Notes under the pieces: generated by a model
What the model saw: the letters and a program-made list of their open reading frames with translations, nothing else
The model's database searches: none
What the model was told of the DNA's origin: nothing
NCBI RefSeq assembly: GCF_024323335.1
Contig: NC_066580.1
Location: 439,772,351-439,836,350, forward strand
Direction: 5' to 3'
Source of the DNA: Lathyrus oleraceus
Taxonomy: Eukaryota > Streptophyta > Magnoliopsida > Fabales > Fabaceae
Length of the DNA stretch: 64,000 bases
Made by a program: the position numbers and the translations under genes
Part shown: positions 21,716 to 34,548 of the stretch, one piece after another
Layout of the letters: the number at the start of each line of letters is the position of its first letter
Position numbering within the stretch: position 1 is the stretch's first letter

Positions 21716-23790
21716 CAAACTCCATTAGCTTGGGTAAAGTCCTAAGATCTAAGTCTCTTTTGTCCAATTATTGGCATTTGGTCCACAACAATTAAATCAA
21801 AACACAAGCACAATAGTATATACACAATTATGAGCTCAAGTGAGCAAAAGGAAAATGGCATTAACATAAACATGTGCTTAAGTGAGCAAAGGAAAAAGCA
21901 AATGAATAATATGTGCAAGAATAGTAAATTGCATAAAAGTAAAGAGCAAAAAGTAAATGTTAATGGTTAATGGTTAGTGTTAGTAATTAGTGTGCCATAA
22001 GGCAAATTTAGCGCTATGTTAAGCAATCGTAATTGGACTTATGTAGAAGTCACAACTATCTGAGGCCGGTCAATAATAATGTAGGCAACAACACAAGTTA
22101 GAAGTCTTGATTAGTGAACCAAGTTCCAACAACTTGCCATGCCAAAACGAAAAAGAGAATTGATCTTGTATTGGTTTAAGTCCTTTGCATGATTTAGGAA
22201 ACAACCTATCCTTAATGCAACGCCATTCACTTGATCAATTGATCAAGATGAATTAGATTTGAATCAAGGAAGATTAAGTCTCCCTAATCAATGCTAACTT
22301 ATCAACCTTTAACTCATTGACCAAAAAGAAAGAAGAAGAAGAAGAAGAAGATGAATAATGGATTATGAAATGGAAAGATTAAAATGCATAAGGTGAAATG
22401 AAAATGTACCAATCCATGTGTATTGACCAAATGACATTGAAAGTCAAAGTCAAACAATGAGGAATCAGAAAGGAGATGAAGATTGAAGGTCAAACAATAA
22501 GCAAAATATTTTTGGCATTTTTAATATTGAAATAAACTTGAATTAAAAATAAAAGAAAGGTCTAACTTCAAAATCACTTCAAATCAACCTTGAAAGGTCC
22601 AAGTGATTTTTCCCAAGTTCAACAAGGTCAAACAAAGTTTGACAAAAAATTTCAGCATTTTTAAATGTCAGAAACTATTTTTAATCAATTAAAAATGAAT
22701 AAAAATAACCTAATTGAACTAAAATCTCAAATAAATCTCAAATCAATTAAAAAATTGATGAGAATATTTTTCATAGATTCATCATCATTCAAATAGGTTA
22801 GGAAAATATTTTTGTATTTTTTGAATATCAAAAACTATTTAAAATGAATTTAAAACAACCAGAAAAGAGAAAATTCACAAAAAATATCAAATTACAGAAT
22901 AAAAAATATTAAATATCAAAATTAGAAACTAGAAATTATTTGGAGAAGAATGCAATTGGTCCCATATTTTTTGGATTTAAAATGAAGAAGATATGAATTT
23001 TTGAAAAGAAATTAAATCAGAAAATAAGAAATTCAAAAAAACAAGGAGCGTTTGATCAAGCCTCATTAATTGACGTGGTGATCAAACGCTCCAGAAGCGC
23101 GCGCTCATGGTAGGCTTCAGTCCACGCGTAACACCAACAATTATTGAAAGTCAAAAGAAGCAAAGGCCAGGATTAGATCTAGGAAACTCAATCCAACGGT
23201 CCAGATTCAAACTGGAAAAGAGACGGTGGCCAGCGCCACCGTCTTCTCCGGCGAGCTTGTGTTTTCCGGCCAAAATTGCAGGTTCAAAAAGCTTAACCAA
23301 AATACACGATCCATACATCATTGGAAAGCTGGGATGATGTACATCATCCCTGTACCATTCAATTCCACTCTAGATCTCTATATTGAGAGAAATCAGAGAT
23401 GGAAATTTTGTGGTGTTCATGTGAACTTCATGGATTTCAACAATTAAGCACTCAAAACAATCTCCTTTATGAAGAGGACTTCAGCCAACACAATATACAA
23501 GCAGATAGATCAACAAACGGTGAGTTTCGAAGAAAAAACCAGTTGGAGCACAACCTTGGATTCTGGAGATTTGAGCTTGCTTCCTTGCTTCCTTTGGCCA
23601 AACAGAAGATCAATGGAGTATGAGAGATAGGTCTAGGAACTTTAGATCTAGAAATTCAACCTGATTTAGTTGAATTTCAGATCTGAGAAATTGAAGAAAA
23701 TTGGAATAGTTCCTTTAGGTGTGGCTTGGTTTTCAGTTCAGCAGCATTTCAGGTTGATTCATGGATGAACTTTGAATGGAGTGAGGCTCT

Positions 23791-23800
23791 TATTTATAGA
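23791..23800 (-). promoter_or_regulatory. TATA box of element 1 LTR
   Basis: The minus strand reads TCTATAAATA. The related solo LTR has TATAAATA at 41357-41364. Confidence 0.55.
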
Positions 23801-25313
23801 TGGAAAGGCAAGGTAAGTGTGATCAAAGCCGTGTGCATGGAATTGGATATTCATTGCATGGGCTTGCATGATCACTCAAAAGGCCCAAATTCAATGCCAA
23901 ATGCACTCTGAAACATAACTGAGCTGAAATGGTCGTGGAATTAGTAATGCACAAGCTTGTATAATGAGTTTCAACATGTTATGCATAATCATGCCTAAAA
24001 CTTCTCCTCTTCGAAAATGCCATTTGCCAAATCCAAACATGAGCATGTGAGTAATGGTTGGACAGGTCTTGATGTAAGGAACAATTGTTATGTTGGGAAA
24101 AAATCCATTTGAAGTGCAGAAATTGGTGAAATTTGAGTTTAAAGTGCAAGGTGTAAAACATGTAAAGGCAAAGTTTCTAAATTTGGCCAATGTTCAAGCC
24201 TTTCTGTTTTGATGATGCAAGCCCCAAATAAAAAACCCCCAACATCAAAGTTGTATATCTTTTCAAGACAATCAAAATGGACTTAAATTTTGCATCATTA
24301 GGATTTTTTATGAAAGAGTTATGGGCACTTGAAGTTGGACATTTTTGCCTTTCAATGCATTTGGTCCAAAGTGACCTATAATGTTTTGCACTATCACATG
24401 TATTTCCTTTGAGATTTTGAAATTTTTTTCAACATAACATTTGAAGTAGACATCTTAAGCGTTTCAATTCATTTGATCCCACCTCAAAATCATAAAAAAT
24501 GAATGAGTTATGTTCTTGGGAAGTTGACCCAAAATTAGGGTTTCAGTCAAAATGACCTATAATGTATTGGAATGGGAGATTACCTTCAAAGCTTAAAATC
24601 AATTTTTGATGAACATGAAAGTTGTTCATGTTGTCCTTAAGAACATTTTTGCTTTTGGGATCATCTCCATTTGACCAACACATAAAACGTTAGGTCTCAG
24701 TACATTTCAAAATAGTTAGATGAATTGACTGATCAACTTCTCAAGTCCATGACTCCTATCTTGATGAATTGATGATTGAGGACACTAAAATAAGTTCAAA
24801 TATGCATGAAATTATGAATTAAAGAAATTCCCTTGATTGTATTTGATCATGGGCTGAGGTTGCTTCAAGAGCAAGGCATTGTGGATGATTAGATGAACTA
24901 GGGTTTCCTTGGGAAACAAACCTCAAACCCTTTGATTTGCTTTGATCAAAATGATGAATTGAGATGCTAGGAAGGCATATTTGATGGAGGAGAGCTTTGG
25001 GAACCATTACCATGCTTTCTTTCCTCTTCTTTTGGCCATATCTTTGCACCAATGATCTCCTTGAAGCTTTTGACCTTGTGATTGCTCAAACTACAAACAA
25101 AAGATGTTAATGATATATTTTTGTGCTTTTTGTTAGTAAACAAAATGAGAAAAGCAATAATATACAATTCAAACATGCTTGGTGATCTCAAACCACTCAC
25201 AAGAGGTCCTACCCAAAGGTAAGGGGAACCAAGATGTTTATGATCCTTGAGGCAATGCAAATGCAATGTTATGGTGCCATGAGGGATCTTAGGGAAAAAA
25301 TTAGGGTCTTACA

Positions 25314-26427
25314 GTTAGCGCTCAAAAGTGTCAGTCTGGTGAATCCAGCAGTTTGAAGCCTAAAGATGATGGTGAAGTGCTTCGTTTGATAAAGAAGAGT
25401 GAATTCAATATGGTGGAGCAGCTGCTCCAAACACCTTCCAAAATTTCAGTGTTGTCTCTGCTCATGAACTCTTAAGCACACAGAGAAGCATTGCAAAAAG
25501 TATTGGAGCAAGCTTATGTGGAACATGATGTAACAGTATACCAGTTCAATCATATTGTGTCTAACATCAGTTCTTATAATAATTTGAGCTTTTGTGATGA
25601 AGAACTTCCTGAGGAAGACAGAAATCACAATTTGTCCCTGCATATATCAATGAATTGTAAGAAGGATGTGTTGTCAAATGTGTTGGTTGACACCAGTTTA
25701 TTGTTGAATGTACTCCCCAAATCAACTCTATCAAGATTATCGTATCAAGGAGCTCCGATAAGATACAGTGGCGTGATTGTCAAAGCTTTTGATGGTTCTC
25801 GCAAGACTGTTATTGGTGAGGTGGAGCTTCCTGTGAAGATTGGTCCGAGTGATTTCCAAATTACTTTCCAAGTAATGGATATCCACCCGGCCTATAGATG
25901 CTTGTTGGGAAGGCCATATATACATGAGGCGGGGGCTGTTACGTCAACTCTGCATCAGAATTGAAATTTGTGAATAATGGTTAGCTCGTCATTGTCGGTG
26001 GAGAGAAAGCTCTGTTGGTAAGCCACCTGTCGTCTTTCTCATATATGGAAGTTGAGGATGAGATTAGAACTCAGTTCCAAGCTGTATCTATTGTTGAAGA
26101 GAAGAGAGTTGGGGCACCTATGTGCTCTTTTAAAGATGCTCTGAAGATTGTTGAAGATGGTAGTTCTGATCAGTGGGGCCGAATGGTAGAAGTCGCCGAG
26201 AACAAGAACCGAACTGGTTTGGGTTTCCAGCAAGGATTGTCTATGGTCAAAGTTGAAGATCTACAACCTAGTTTCTATAGCGGAGGGTTCATTCATGGTA
26301 ATGAGCAACACTTACCTACAGTGATCGAGGATGACGAAGATGAAGACTACACCAATTTTGTGACACATGGAAAAGCTTGCAACAATTGGATCGCTGTCGA
26401 TGTTCCTGTTACTGTTCATCACTCTAA
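25314..26427 (+). pseudogene. pro: Element 3 gag-pro remnant (protease), exon 1 end
   Basis: This encodes the stretch before and through the aspartic protease of an Ogre-type element. Stops occur at 25473-25475 (TAA) and 25982-25984 (TAG), and a one-base loss near 25960 shifts the frame. The active-site triad reads DTS (25689-25697) instead of DTG, in context NVLVDTSLLLNVLPKSTL, so the enzyme would be inactive. The flap and C-terminal part (IGPSDFQITFQVMDIHPAYR, then LLGRPYIHEAG) are intact. The linker after the protease (26015-26427) ends at the intron donor, as in element 1. The gene begins at the element 1 insertion point, so its 5' part is absent here. Confidence 0.88.
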
Positions 26428-26682
26428 GTAATTATTTTTATTTTTTTTGAAAATCCTTCTCATATGCCTAAGGGAGAAGTGAACATTGTTGGGCATATTT
26501 CAATTTGATCATCAATAAAACGCAATTCTATTCATCCACGTCTATGATGTTTTTTTTTACTTTTTGCTTTTCTGAAAATGGTAATCACAAAAAACATAAA
26601 TAAATAAATAATAATTGTCCATTTTCATAATATTTGGTCATAATTCACTTCTCTAAAATTAAAATATCAAATCATTATGCAG
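26428..26682 (+). other. Element 3 pol intron (255 bp)
   Basis: Donor GTAATT at 26428 and acceptor TTATGCAG ending at 26682; phase 2, frame kept. Same place as in elements 1 and 2. Confidence 0.83.
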
Positions 26683-29600
26683 GTTGGTTTCTAAACCCAT
26701 TGAATACAATGATCCTACTCCTTCTCCAAACTTTGAATTCCCTGTGTTTGAGGATGAGGAATAAAGTGATGAAGAAGTGTCTGATGAATTGTCTCGTCTA
26801 CTTGAGCACGAGGAAAAAGTCATTCATCCATTTGAAGAGAAGATTGAGCTAGTTAACTTGGGTTCCGAAGATGATGTGAAGGAAGTCAAGATTGGATCTT
26901 GACTGTATCCAGAAGTTAAGAAGGGGATGATTGATCTTCTCCGAGAGTATTCTGATGTGTTTGCTTGGTCCTATCAAGAAATGTATGGTTTAGATTCTGA
27001 TATTGTGGAGCATAGATTGTCGTTGAAGCCAGAATGCCTGCCAGTCAAGCAAAAGTTGAGGAGGACTCATCCTGATATGGTAGTGAAGATCAAAGAAGAA
27101 GTGCAAAAGCAAATTGATGTCGGTTTCCTTGTTACTGTGTAGTATCCGCAGTGGGTGGCCAATATTGTGCCTGTTCCTAAGAAGGACGGAAAAGTCCGCA
27201 TATGCATTGATTAAAGAGATTTGAACAAAGCTAGTCTGAAAGATGATTTCCCTCTACCACACATTGACATGTTGGTAGATAATACAGCTAAGTTCAAAGT
27301 CTTTTCATTTGTGGACAGATTTTCTGGATATAATCAGATCAAAATGGCACCCGAAGATATGGAGAAGACCATATTCATTACACCTTGGGGAACATTCTGT
27401 TATAGAGTGATGCCTTTCGGTTTAAAGAATGTTGGTGCAACATATCATAGGGCAATGACTACTCTTTTCATGATATGATGCATAAAGAGATTGAAGTTTA
27501 TGTTGATGACATGATTGCCAAATCATGTGATGAAGAAGAGAGTGTCGAGCATTTGTTGAAGCTATTCCAGCGTTTGAGAAAGTACAAACTCCACTTGAAT
27601 CCCATTAAGTGTACTTTTGGTGTTCATTCTGGTAAGTTGTTGGGCTTTATTCTCAGCGAGAAGGGTATTGAGGTTGACCCTGCCAAGGTCAAAGCAATAC
27701 AAGAGATGCATGCGCCCAAAACTGAAAAACAAGTCAGAGGTTTTCTCGGCCTCTTGAATTATATCTCCAAATTCATTTCACACATGACTTCCACATGTAC
27801 GCCTATATTCAAGCTTCTTCGGAAAGATCAGTCTTGTGATAGGACCGAAGATTGCTAGAAAGCTTTTGACAATATCAAAGAGTATCTGCTTCAGCCTCCG
27901 ATTTTGTCTCCTCCCGTCGAAGGAAGACCATTGATCATGTATTTGACTGTGCTTGAAGAGAGTATGGGTTGTGTTCTTGGTCAACAAGATGAACTGGAAA
28001 GTAAGAATATTCAATCTACTACCTCAGTAAGAAATTCACCGACTGTGAGACTCGGTATTCTATGCTTGAAAAGACTTGTTGCGCATTGGCTTGTGATACT
28101 AAGCATCTGCGTCATATGTTGAATCATACCACTTGGTTGATATCCAAAATGGTACCAATCAAGTATATTTTTGAGAAACCTGCTTTAATTGGGAGGATTT
28201 CCCGTTGGCAGATGTTGTTATCCGAGTATGATATTGAATACTGATCTTAAAAAGCTATTAAAGGTAGTGTCTTGGCTGACCATTTGGGTCATCAACCGAT
28301 TGAAGATTACCAGTCATTACAGTATGATTTTCCTGATGAAGAGATTTTATACTTGAAAATGAAAGATTGTGATGAACCATTTCTTGAAGAAGGGCCAGAA
28401 CATGGTTCCCGTTGGGACGTGGTATTTGATGGAGTTGTTAATCAATATGGTAATGGCATTGGGGCAGTGATTATTACTCCTCAAGGCACACATTTTTTGT
28501 TTACAGCTAGATTGAATTTCAAATGTACAAATAATATGGCTGAGTATGAAGCTTGCATTATGGGGCTTGAAGAGGCCATTGATCTCAGAATCAAGTATCT
28601 TGACGTCTGTGGGGATTCAGCTTTGGTTGTGAATCATATCAAAGGTGAATGGGAGACGAATCAACCCTGTTTGATACCATATAGAGACTATCCGAGGAGG
28701 ATTTCAACTTTCTTTACAAAGGTTGAGTTTCATAATATCCCTCGAGATGAAAACCGGATGACAGGTGCTCTTGCAACGTTGGCTTCAATGATTATGGTGA
28801 AGTCTTGGAATTAAGTTCCTAATTTGACTGTGATGCATCTTGATAGGCCAGCTCATGTGTTTACTGTTGAAGAAGTCAAAGATGAAAAGTCGTGGTACTA
28901 TGATATCAAATGTTTCCTCCAAAGTCAATTTTACCCGTCTGGGGCATCTTTGAAAGATAAGAAGACTTTGAGAAGATTAGCCGGCAACTTCTACCTGAAT
29001 GGTAATGTGATTTACAAGAGAAATTCTAATATGATTCTGCTCAGATGCGTGGATAGACATGAAGCAGACTTATTGATGACTGAAGTTCATGAAGGCTCCT
29101 TTGGTACTCATTCCAATGGACATGTTATGGCTAAGAAGATGTTGAGAGCAGGTTACTATTGACTGATAATGGAATCTGACTGTTGCAAGTTTGTTAAGAA
29201 AATCCACAAGTGTCAAATTTATGCAGATAAGACTCACGTTCTTCCGACACTATTGAATATCCTTTCCTCTCCATGGCCTTTCTCCGTGTGGGGAATTGAT
29301 ATGATTCACATGATTGATCCCAAAGCTTCGAACTGACATTGTTTTATTCTGGTGGCTATTGACTACTTCACAAAGTGGTTTGAAGCGGCATCGTATGCGA
29401 ATGTAACCAAGCAAGTTATTGTGAGGTTTATCAAGAATCAAATTATATGCTGTTATGGTGTGCCAAGTAAGATCATTACTGATAATGGATCAAACTTGAA
29501 TAATAATATGGTGGAAGCCCTTTGCAAAGACTTCAAGACTGCACATCATAATTCTTCTCCCTACAGACCAAAGATGAATGGGGTTGTTGAATCTGCAAAC

Positions 29601-30140
29601 AAGGACATTAAGAAGACCATTCAGAAGATGGTTGTGACATACAAGGATTGGCATGAGATGCTCCCATTTGCTTTGCATGGGTATCGTACATCCATCCGCA
29701 CTTCAACAGGGGAAACCCTTTTCTCACTTGTTTATGGCATGGAAGTTATGCTCCCAGTAGAGGTTAAGATCCCATCATTGTGTATGCTGATGGAAGCCAA
29801 GTTGGCTGAAGTTGAATGGTGTCAGACCAGGTATGATCAGCTGAATTTGATTGAAAAGAAAAGGTTGACTACCATGTGCCATGGTTTGTTGTACCAGTAA
29901 AGAATGAAGAAAGCATTTGATAAGAAGGTCAGGCCTCACGTGTTCAGAGAAGGTGACCTTGTGCTCAAGAAAGTTCTATCTTTCAAACTAGATTCTAGGG
30001 GAAAATGAACTCCTAATTATGAAGGCCCATATGTTGTTAAGAGAGCCTTTTCAGGCGGTGCTTTGATTCTTACAACTATGGATGGTGAAGAGTTCACACG
30101 TCCTGTGAACGTCAAAGCAGTCAAGAAATACTTCGCCTAA
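26683..30140 (+). pseudogene. pol: Element 3 pol, exon 2: RT, RNase H, second RNase H, integrase (many breaks)
   Basis: The domain order equals that of element 2. RT has an intact YVDD (27499-27510). The second RNase H (about 28400-28800) keeps VVFDGVVNQYGNGIGAVI, but its last acidic position is replaced (RMTGALATLAS). The integrase (about 29060-30140) retains GIDMI, ITDNGSN and GVVESAN, and a full C-terminal NYEGPYVVKRAF motif that element 2 lacks. Stops: 26762, 26900, 27140, 27212, 27856, two near 28245-28255, 28812, 29160, 29334, 29898 and one near 30005. Frameshifts lie near 27467 and 28005. The terminal stop is at 30138-30140. Confidence 0.9.
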
Positions 30141-30158
30141 AAATAAAAGAACAGCTCA

Positions 30159-30308
30159 CTAAGTTGAAAACCTGAAAAGGCGACTTAGCCAAAAATGAGC
30201 CTATCAATGGATTGAAAACCAGCAAAGGGCGATCCAGGCAAAATTTAGAGACATAAAACAGAAAAATTTATCCTGATAAATTAAGTACCCCACCTTGGGG
30301 CAATTTAT
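30159..30308 (+). other. Series of two-helix RNA hairpins after the pol stop (element 3)
   Basis: Three units. The first is CTAAGTTG 30159-30166 with CGACTTAG 30181-30188, bulge AAAA and inner CC/GG. The second is TGGATTG 30208-30214 with CGATCCA 30230-30236, bulge AAAA. The third is ATAAATT 30276-30282 with AATTTAT 30302-30308, bulge AAGTA and inner CCCC/GGGG. The units are followed by GCCAAAAATG, GGCAAAATTTAG and GCAAAAATTAGG. The first begins 19 bases after the stop codon. Confidence 0.75.
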
Positions 30309-31299
30309 GCAAAAATTAGGGATTATGGCAAGTAACTACACCCTGCTGATCTTCAGTCTTGAAGGCATTCTTGCGCACAACCTTTGGTTCTGATTCGTCT
30401 TCAACCAATACGAAGAGCATAATGGATATCAAAGTTGGTAGAAAGATTAGTGATCATTGTATTCAATGTAGCCTTTTTCCATGTAAATTACCATTTTTCA
30501 ACTTTTGTAACGATCTATGGAGTCTTGTCATTTACAGACTACCATTCTATTAAATAAAGTTGAGCTTTTTATCCAATTGTTTATACTCTTATTTATATTT
30601 CAGCCAAATAGATTTAAATTTTATGATGATCATTTTTGAAATTGAATTTTAAATCAAAATCATGTTTTCTTAAATAATAAAAGCAGTTACTTTAAAAAGC
30701 AATGGATTTTCATTTAAGGAATATCAACGGCAGTCTGAGAACAGGTGAGCCCTAAAATGCGAAGCATTATTGGTTCTCCCCAAGCAGATGGTGTGATCCC
30801 TATTTTATCCCCAACAGCATGTCAGCATCACTAGCCGAGTTTTGTTGGTGTCCCTAAGGGAGTTTGTAATAGCCTCCCTTGAGTTGTAGGCACATTGTCT
30901 CGCCAGTTTGCATTAATCCAGCACAAGATTCTTGTTTCCCCTCGAGTCTCTAGCAGATTTCATTTGGCACGGATTCTGATCAGTATTGTAATTGTCCCCT
31001 GCAGGGTTGTCTCCCATTCGATATGGTGTTGACCTAAAATTCCCCACAGAATTGATAATGTAGTTTCCCAACTGATCTTCCCTTTTACCCATCTAGGGTT
31101 AGTACTTTGAGATGGATAGTTAGCATTCATGCTTTACCTCTATTTCTCCAGTTGTTTCCCTCGTGTTGAGATTGGCTGAGTGTTGTATCATTGATTCAGA
31201 TCAACGACGTTTGTATCCTTTGTGATCATATTGTCAACATAATCATCATATATGTATATATACATATATAATTTCGAAAACCCTTTTCAATCCCCTCTC
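30309..31299 (+). other. Element 3 3' untranslated region
   Basis: No gene is supported. It contains scattered TCCCCA(A/G)CAG-like stretches, as in the element 2 3' region, and a TA-rich palindrome TATATGTATATATACATATA near 31248-31268. Confidence 0.7.
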
Positions 31300-31725
31300 T
31301 TCCTGATAAGGTTAACTCCAGGATCCTTTCTTCTCTTTCCGATAAGGTTAACTTCGGAAATCCTTTTTCATCTCTTCTCTTCCTGATAAGTTTAACTTCT
31401 GGACCCTTTTCTTCTCTTCGAAATAAGGTTAACTTCGGGACCCCTTTCTTCTCTTTCTGATAAGGTTAACTTCGAAAACCCTTTTTTATCTCTTCTCTTC
31501 CCGATAAGGTTAACTTCGGGACTCTTTTTTCTCTTTCTGATAAGGTTAACTTAGGAACCCCTTTTCTTGTCCCTTCTCTTCCTGATAAGGTTAACTTTAT
31601 GACCCTTTCCTTCTTTTCCCGATAAGGTTAACTTCGAGACCCGTTTCTTCTCTTTCTGATAAGGTTAACTTTGGAAACCCTTTTTCATCTCTTCTCTTCC
31701 TGATAAGGTTAACTTCAAGACTCTC
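31300..31725 (+). repeat. Tandem array with alternating 36- and 44-bp units
   Basis: GATAAGGTTAACTTC recurs 11 times (starting at 31305, 31341, 31385, 31421, 31459, 31503, 31539, 31584, 31621, 31658 and 31702; the copy at 31421 is mutated). The spacings are 36, 44, 36, 38, 44, 36, 45, 37, 37 and 44, so most units are paired into a repeat of about 80 bp. The last unit ends where the inverted LTR begins. Confidence 0.9.
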
Positions 31726-34548
31726 ACTTGATTAATATCATTCATTCATCTAAGGGATGAAGTTTTAAACTTCATCAACCTCCTAAATCCAATGGTATTG
31801 ACCAAGTCAAGGTCCAATTCAACCAAGACCAAGGCCAAACAGAAGTAAGGTCAATATAAAGTCAATAAAAAAGCTCACCAAAGCATTAAATCAATTAAAC
31901 TATTTTTAAAACATTTTTAAGAATGAAGAAAAATAAGTTTTCAAATATCAAAAACCTAAAACACCTTCAAAACACCAAAGAAATGACCAGGGGATTTATC
32001 ATAGGTCAAGTAAGGTCAAAGGACCATTGACTAGTTTTTTGGTATTTTTCAAAAGTCAAAAGTAATTAAAAACTAATTAAAACAAGTTAAAAAATCAAAA
32101 AATTCACCAAAAATATCAAACTTAATCCAAAAATTAATTTTAAATCATAAATGGGAAGAAGAAAATATTTGTGAATTTTTGGTGTTGGTCCCATAATTTT
32201 TGGATCAAAAATGAATTTATGGTGAACTTTAAAAGAAATGGCTATTTAAAAATAAATTTAGAAAAAATAAAATAAAATGGAAAATCAGGAGCCATCAGAT
32301 CACCCCTTATTAATTAAGGTGACAGATCTGATGATCCAAAATACGCGTTCCATGTGTTCCCTCAGTCAGTGCACCACACACATGGTAAAAGCAACCAAAG
32401 GCTCAGATTAAAAGAGGGAAGAGAGATCCATGGATGAGGGCATTTCCACGCCATCACTAGAGCCCTAGCTCCGATGGTCTTCTCCGGTGAGGGTCACTGG
32501 ACTGTCAAGAACAAACTTGCCCAAAAATTAATGGATCTAACATCATTTGAAAGAAAAAATTGCAAGGATCACGAATATGACCTCTGTTTGTTCCATCTCT
32601 CACTCTATAATTAGAAAAGTGAAGATCAAACCAAAGTTTTTCAACCTGAGTTGCTTCAAATCAAGCCCGAAACAACTCAAACATGTTGCCTACATTTGTA
32701 GGACTTTAGCCATCACAAAATCCAGCTTAGATCTGAAGTATGGAGGGAGAATTTAAGAGATAAAGTTTTGTGAAATTCACCTTCTATGAGTTACTTTTGA
32801 GCTTTGTTCTTGATCTAATTCTTCGTTCTTTATCTTCCTCTTGCTTGCAGAAACTCAATGAAGTGGAAAAAGGAATGAATCTTTGGAGTTTTTGTTCAGA
32901 AACTTGAGTTGAACAAAAACTATACCTCTCAAGAAATCTTCAAAGAATCATATGGGTGAGGTTATGAAAATGTCTAGAAGATCTTGGACAGTCTCCTCCT
33001 TCTATTTTTGAGCAAATGGTGTTTGATTTATAGGTCAAGCCATTGATATGTGCACCTTTCCAATTTTGAATGAAAAATGAGAAATTCTTGGTACATGGGT
33101 GCATGGGTGATAGTATAGGCCCAATTAATGATTATAATCCACTCTAAACTGTACAAGGAGGTTGCTGAAATCATCGCACAAGGCCATGCAAAGTTGTACA
33201 TTGTTTGGAGCTTAAAACGTGCCAAAACAAGTCATGGAAGGACCTCATGCGCAAATCCCTCATTTCTCATTAAAATGATGTGATCTTGGACTTTTTTGAA
33301 AGATCTAATAATAAGGAACAACTTTTTTGTTGTAACTTTTTCAATTTGAAGCTTGGAAAATGGAGAAAACTGGACTTGTAGGTGGAGGTATCAAACATAC
33401 TTAAAAAAATTTCTAAGTTATAAGCCAAATGACCTCTATTTTCATCTTGAATAACTTTTGATGTGAGATTAAAATGAACTTGGATCCTTATACAAGGTTG
33501 TAACTATTTCAATTCCCTTCAATTTGACCACAAATTTGGAACCATTTGGAGTTTGGATAATGGAGTTATTGATTTTAGAAGTTGAGGAAATTTGTTTGTT
33601 CAATGATGAGGACCAAAATGGGCCTATAATGTTTCCTTATGGTACATGACTTTTCAAGTATAATTTGATATTTTTAAAATAATAAAAGTTTAATAAAACA
33701 TCTTTAAATTAATCATGAATCTTGGATCATCTTCATATCATAAAAAATGAGGAAGTTATGGCTCTTGGAAGTTGACCTTCTATCTAGAGCACAAACAAAA
33801 TGACATATACTCTTTCACCATAAAAAATGACTTTCCAAGAAAAATTATCTCTTGAGTCCAACATTAAAGATGTTTGGAATTTCATAAAGAGTAAATTTTC
33901 TTTTGGAATCATTTTCATATGACAAAACTTATAGGAGATAGGGTCTAGGAAACCCTAGATTTGACCAATTGATTTTTCAGGTCAACTTCCTTGAATCAAC
34001 TTGCATACTTGAAGTTAATTTGATATTATGGGATCATGGAGGATCATATATGATTATGATGATTTAAAATGAAGTATACTTTGATATATTTGACCAAATG
34101 ATGAAGAAACTTGCTGAGGAAGGCACACAAGATACCCAGATGAATTAGGGATTCCTTGACAAACAAGCTTCAAACTCTTGATGAATTCTTGATCAAAATG
34201 ACAAATAAAGAACATGGGGATCCATATATGATGTTTAGAAACAATTTGGACCTTTTCTTGCTTAATATATTGCATTGAGGGTCTCAAATCCTAGTTGTGG
34301 GCTTGGTGGGGCACAGATGGACACACACACTACCTACAAAAGAAACAAAGTTATACTAGACATATTTTTGTATTTTAGTTAGTAAACAAAGAAAATAAAG
34401 TATGATACAATCATATATGCTGGTGATATCTTCAAATGCAAACCCAATGAATGATAGGTGAGGAGAATACCAAGGTGTGATCCCGATGTCAATGCAAAGC
34501 TATGAGATGGCATGAGGGATCTTAGGGGCCAAATTTGGGGTCTTACAC
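31726..34548 (-). repeat. Truncated Ogre-type LTR, inverted relative to element 3
   Basis: The minus strand begins TGTAAGACCCCAAATTTGGC at 34548 and resembles the first 2.8 kb of the solo LTR at 39856. The remaining (3') part of about 1.9 kb is missing, because the sequence changes to the element 3 array near 31725. A shared landmark is CTAAATCCAATGGTATT (about 31785-31801). No gene is seen. Confidence 0.82.
33025..33032 (-). promoter_or_regulatory. Probable TATA box of the truncated LTR
   Basis: The minus strand reads TATAAATC, at a position like that of the TATA boxes in the related LTRs. Confidence 0.45.

Larger units (their letters stand above)
1..25313 (-). mobile_element. Element 1: Ogre-type Ty3/gypsy retrotransposon, 3' end beyond the window, 5' LTR split by element 2
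   Basis: Read on the minus strand from 25313 leftwards, the order is 5' LTR (25313-21461, then 9154-8093), primer binding site (8086-8070), leader, ORF1, gag, protease, intron, and RT with RNase H running off the left edge. The extra ORF before gag, an intron between protease and RT, an LTR near 4.9 kb and a tRNA-Arg-type primer site are established hallmarks of Ogre elements (Tat lineage) in legumes. The interval also contains element 2 (9155-21455), which sits inside the 5' LTR. The right flank is coding sequence of element 3, so element 1 inserted there; its expected target duplication is GTTAG (25314-25318), but the other copy lies outside the window. About eight in-frame stops make it non-autonomous as it stands. 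Confidence 0.93.
21461..25313 (-). repeat. Element 1 5' LTR, 5'-terminal portion
   Basis: On the minus strand it begins TGTAAGACCCTAATTTTTTC at 25313, like the solo LTR at 39856. It contains no gene; it is AT-rich with a GAA run (about 22331-22352). Together with 8093-9154 the LTR is about 4.9 kb, the size range of pea-type Ogre LTRs. Confidence 0.9.
25314..31725 (+). mobile_element. Element 3: old Ogre-type element, 3' part, host of element 1
   Basis: The sequence begins abruptly inside gag-pro at the element 1 border. It then runs through protease, intron, RT, RNase H, second RNase H, integrase, structured 3' hairpins and a tandem array. It has no LTR of its own in the expected orientation on the right; instead an inverted LTR fragment follows at about 31726. 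The other half of its gag must lie beyond the left window edge, on the far side of element 1. With at least twelve in-frame stops and three or more frameshifts it is the most decayed of the three nested elements. Confidence 0.9.

Noticed and set aside
23107..23337. Plus-strand open frame in the element 1 LTR
   Set aside because: Antisense to the LTR and without recognisable family; shorter frames of this kind occur throughout these LTRs by chance.
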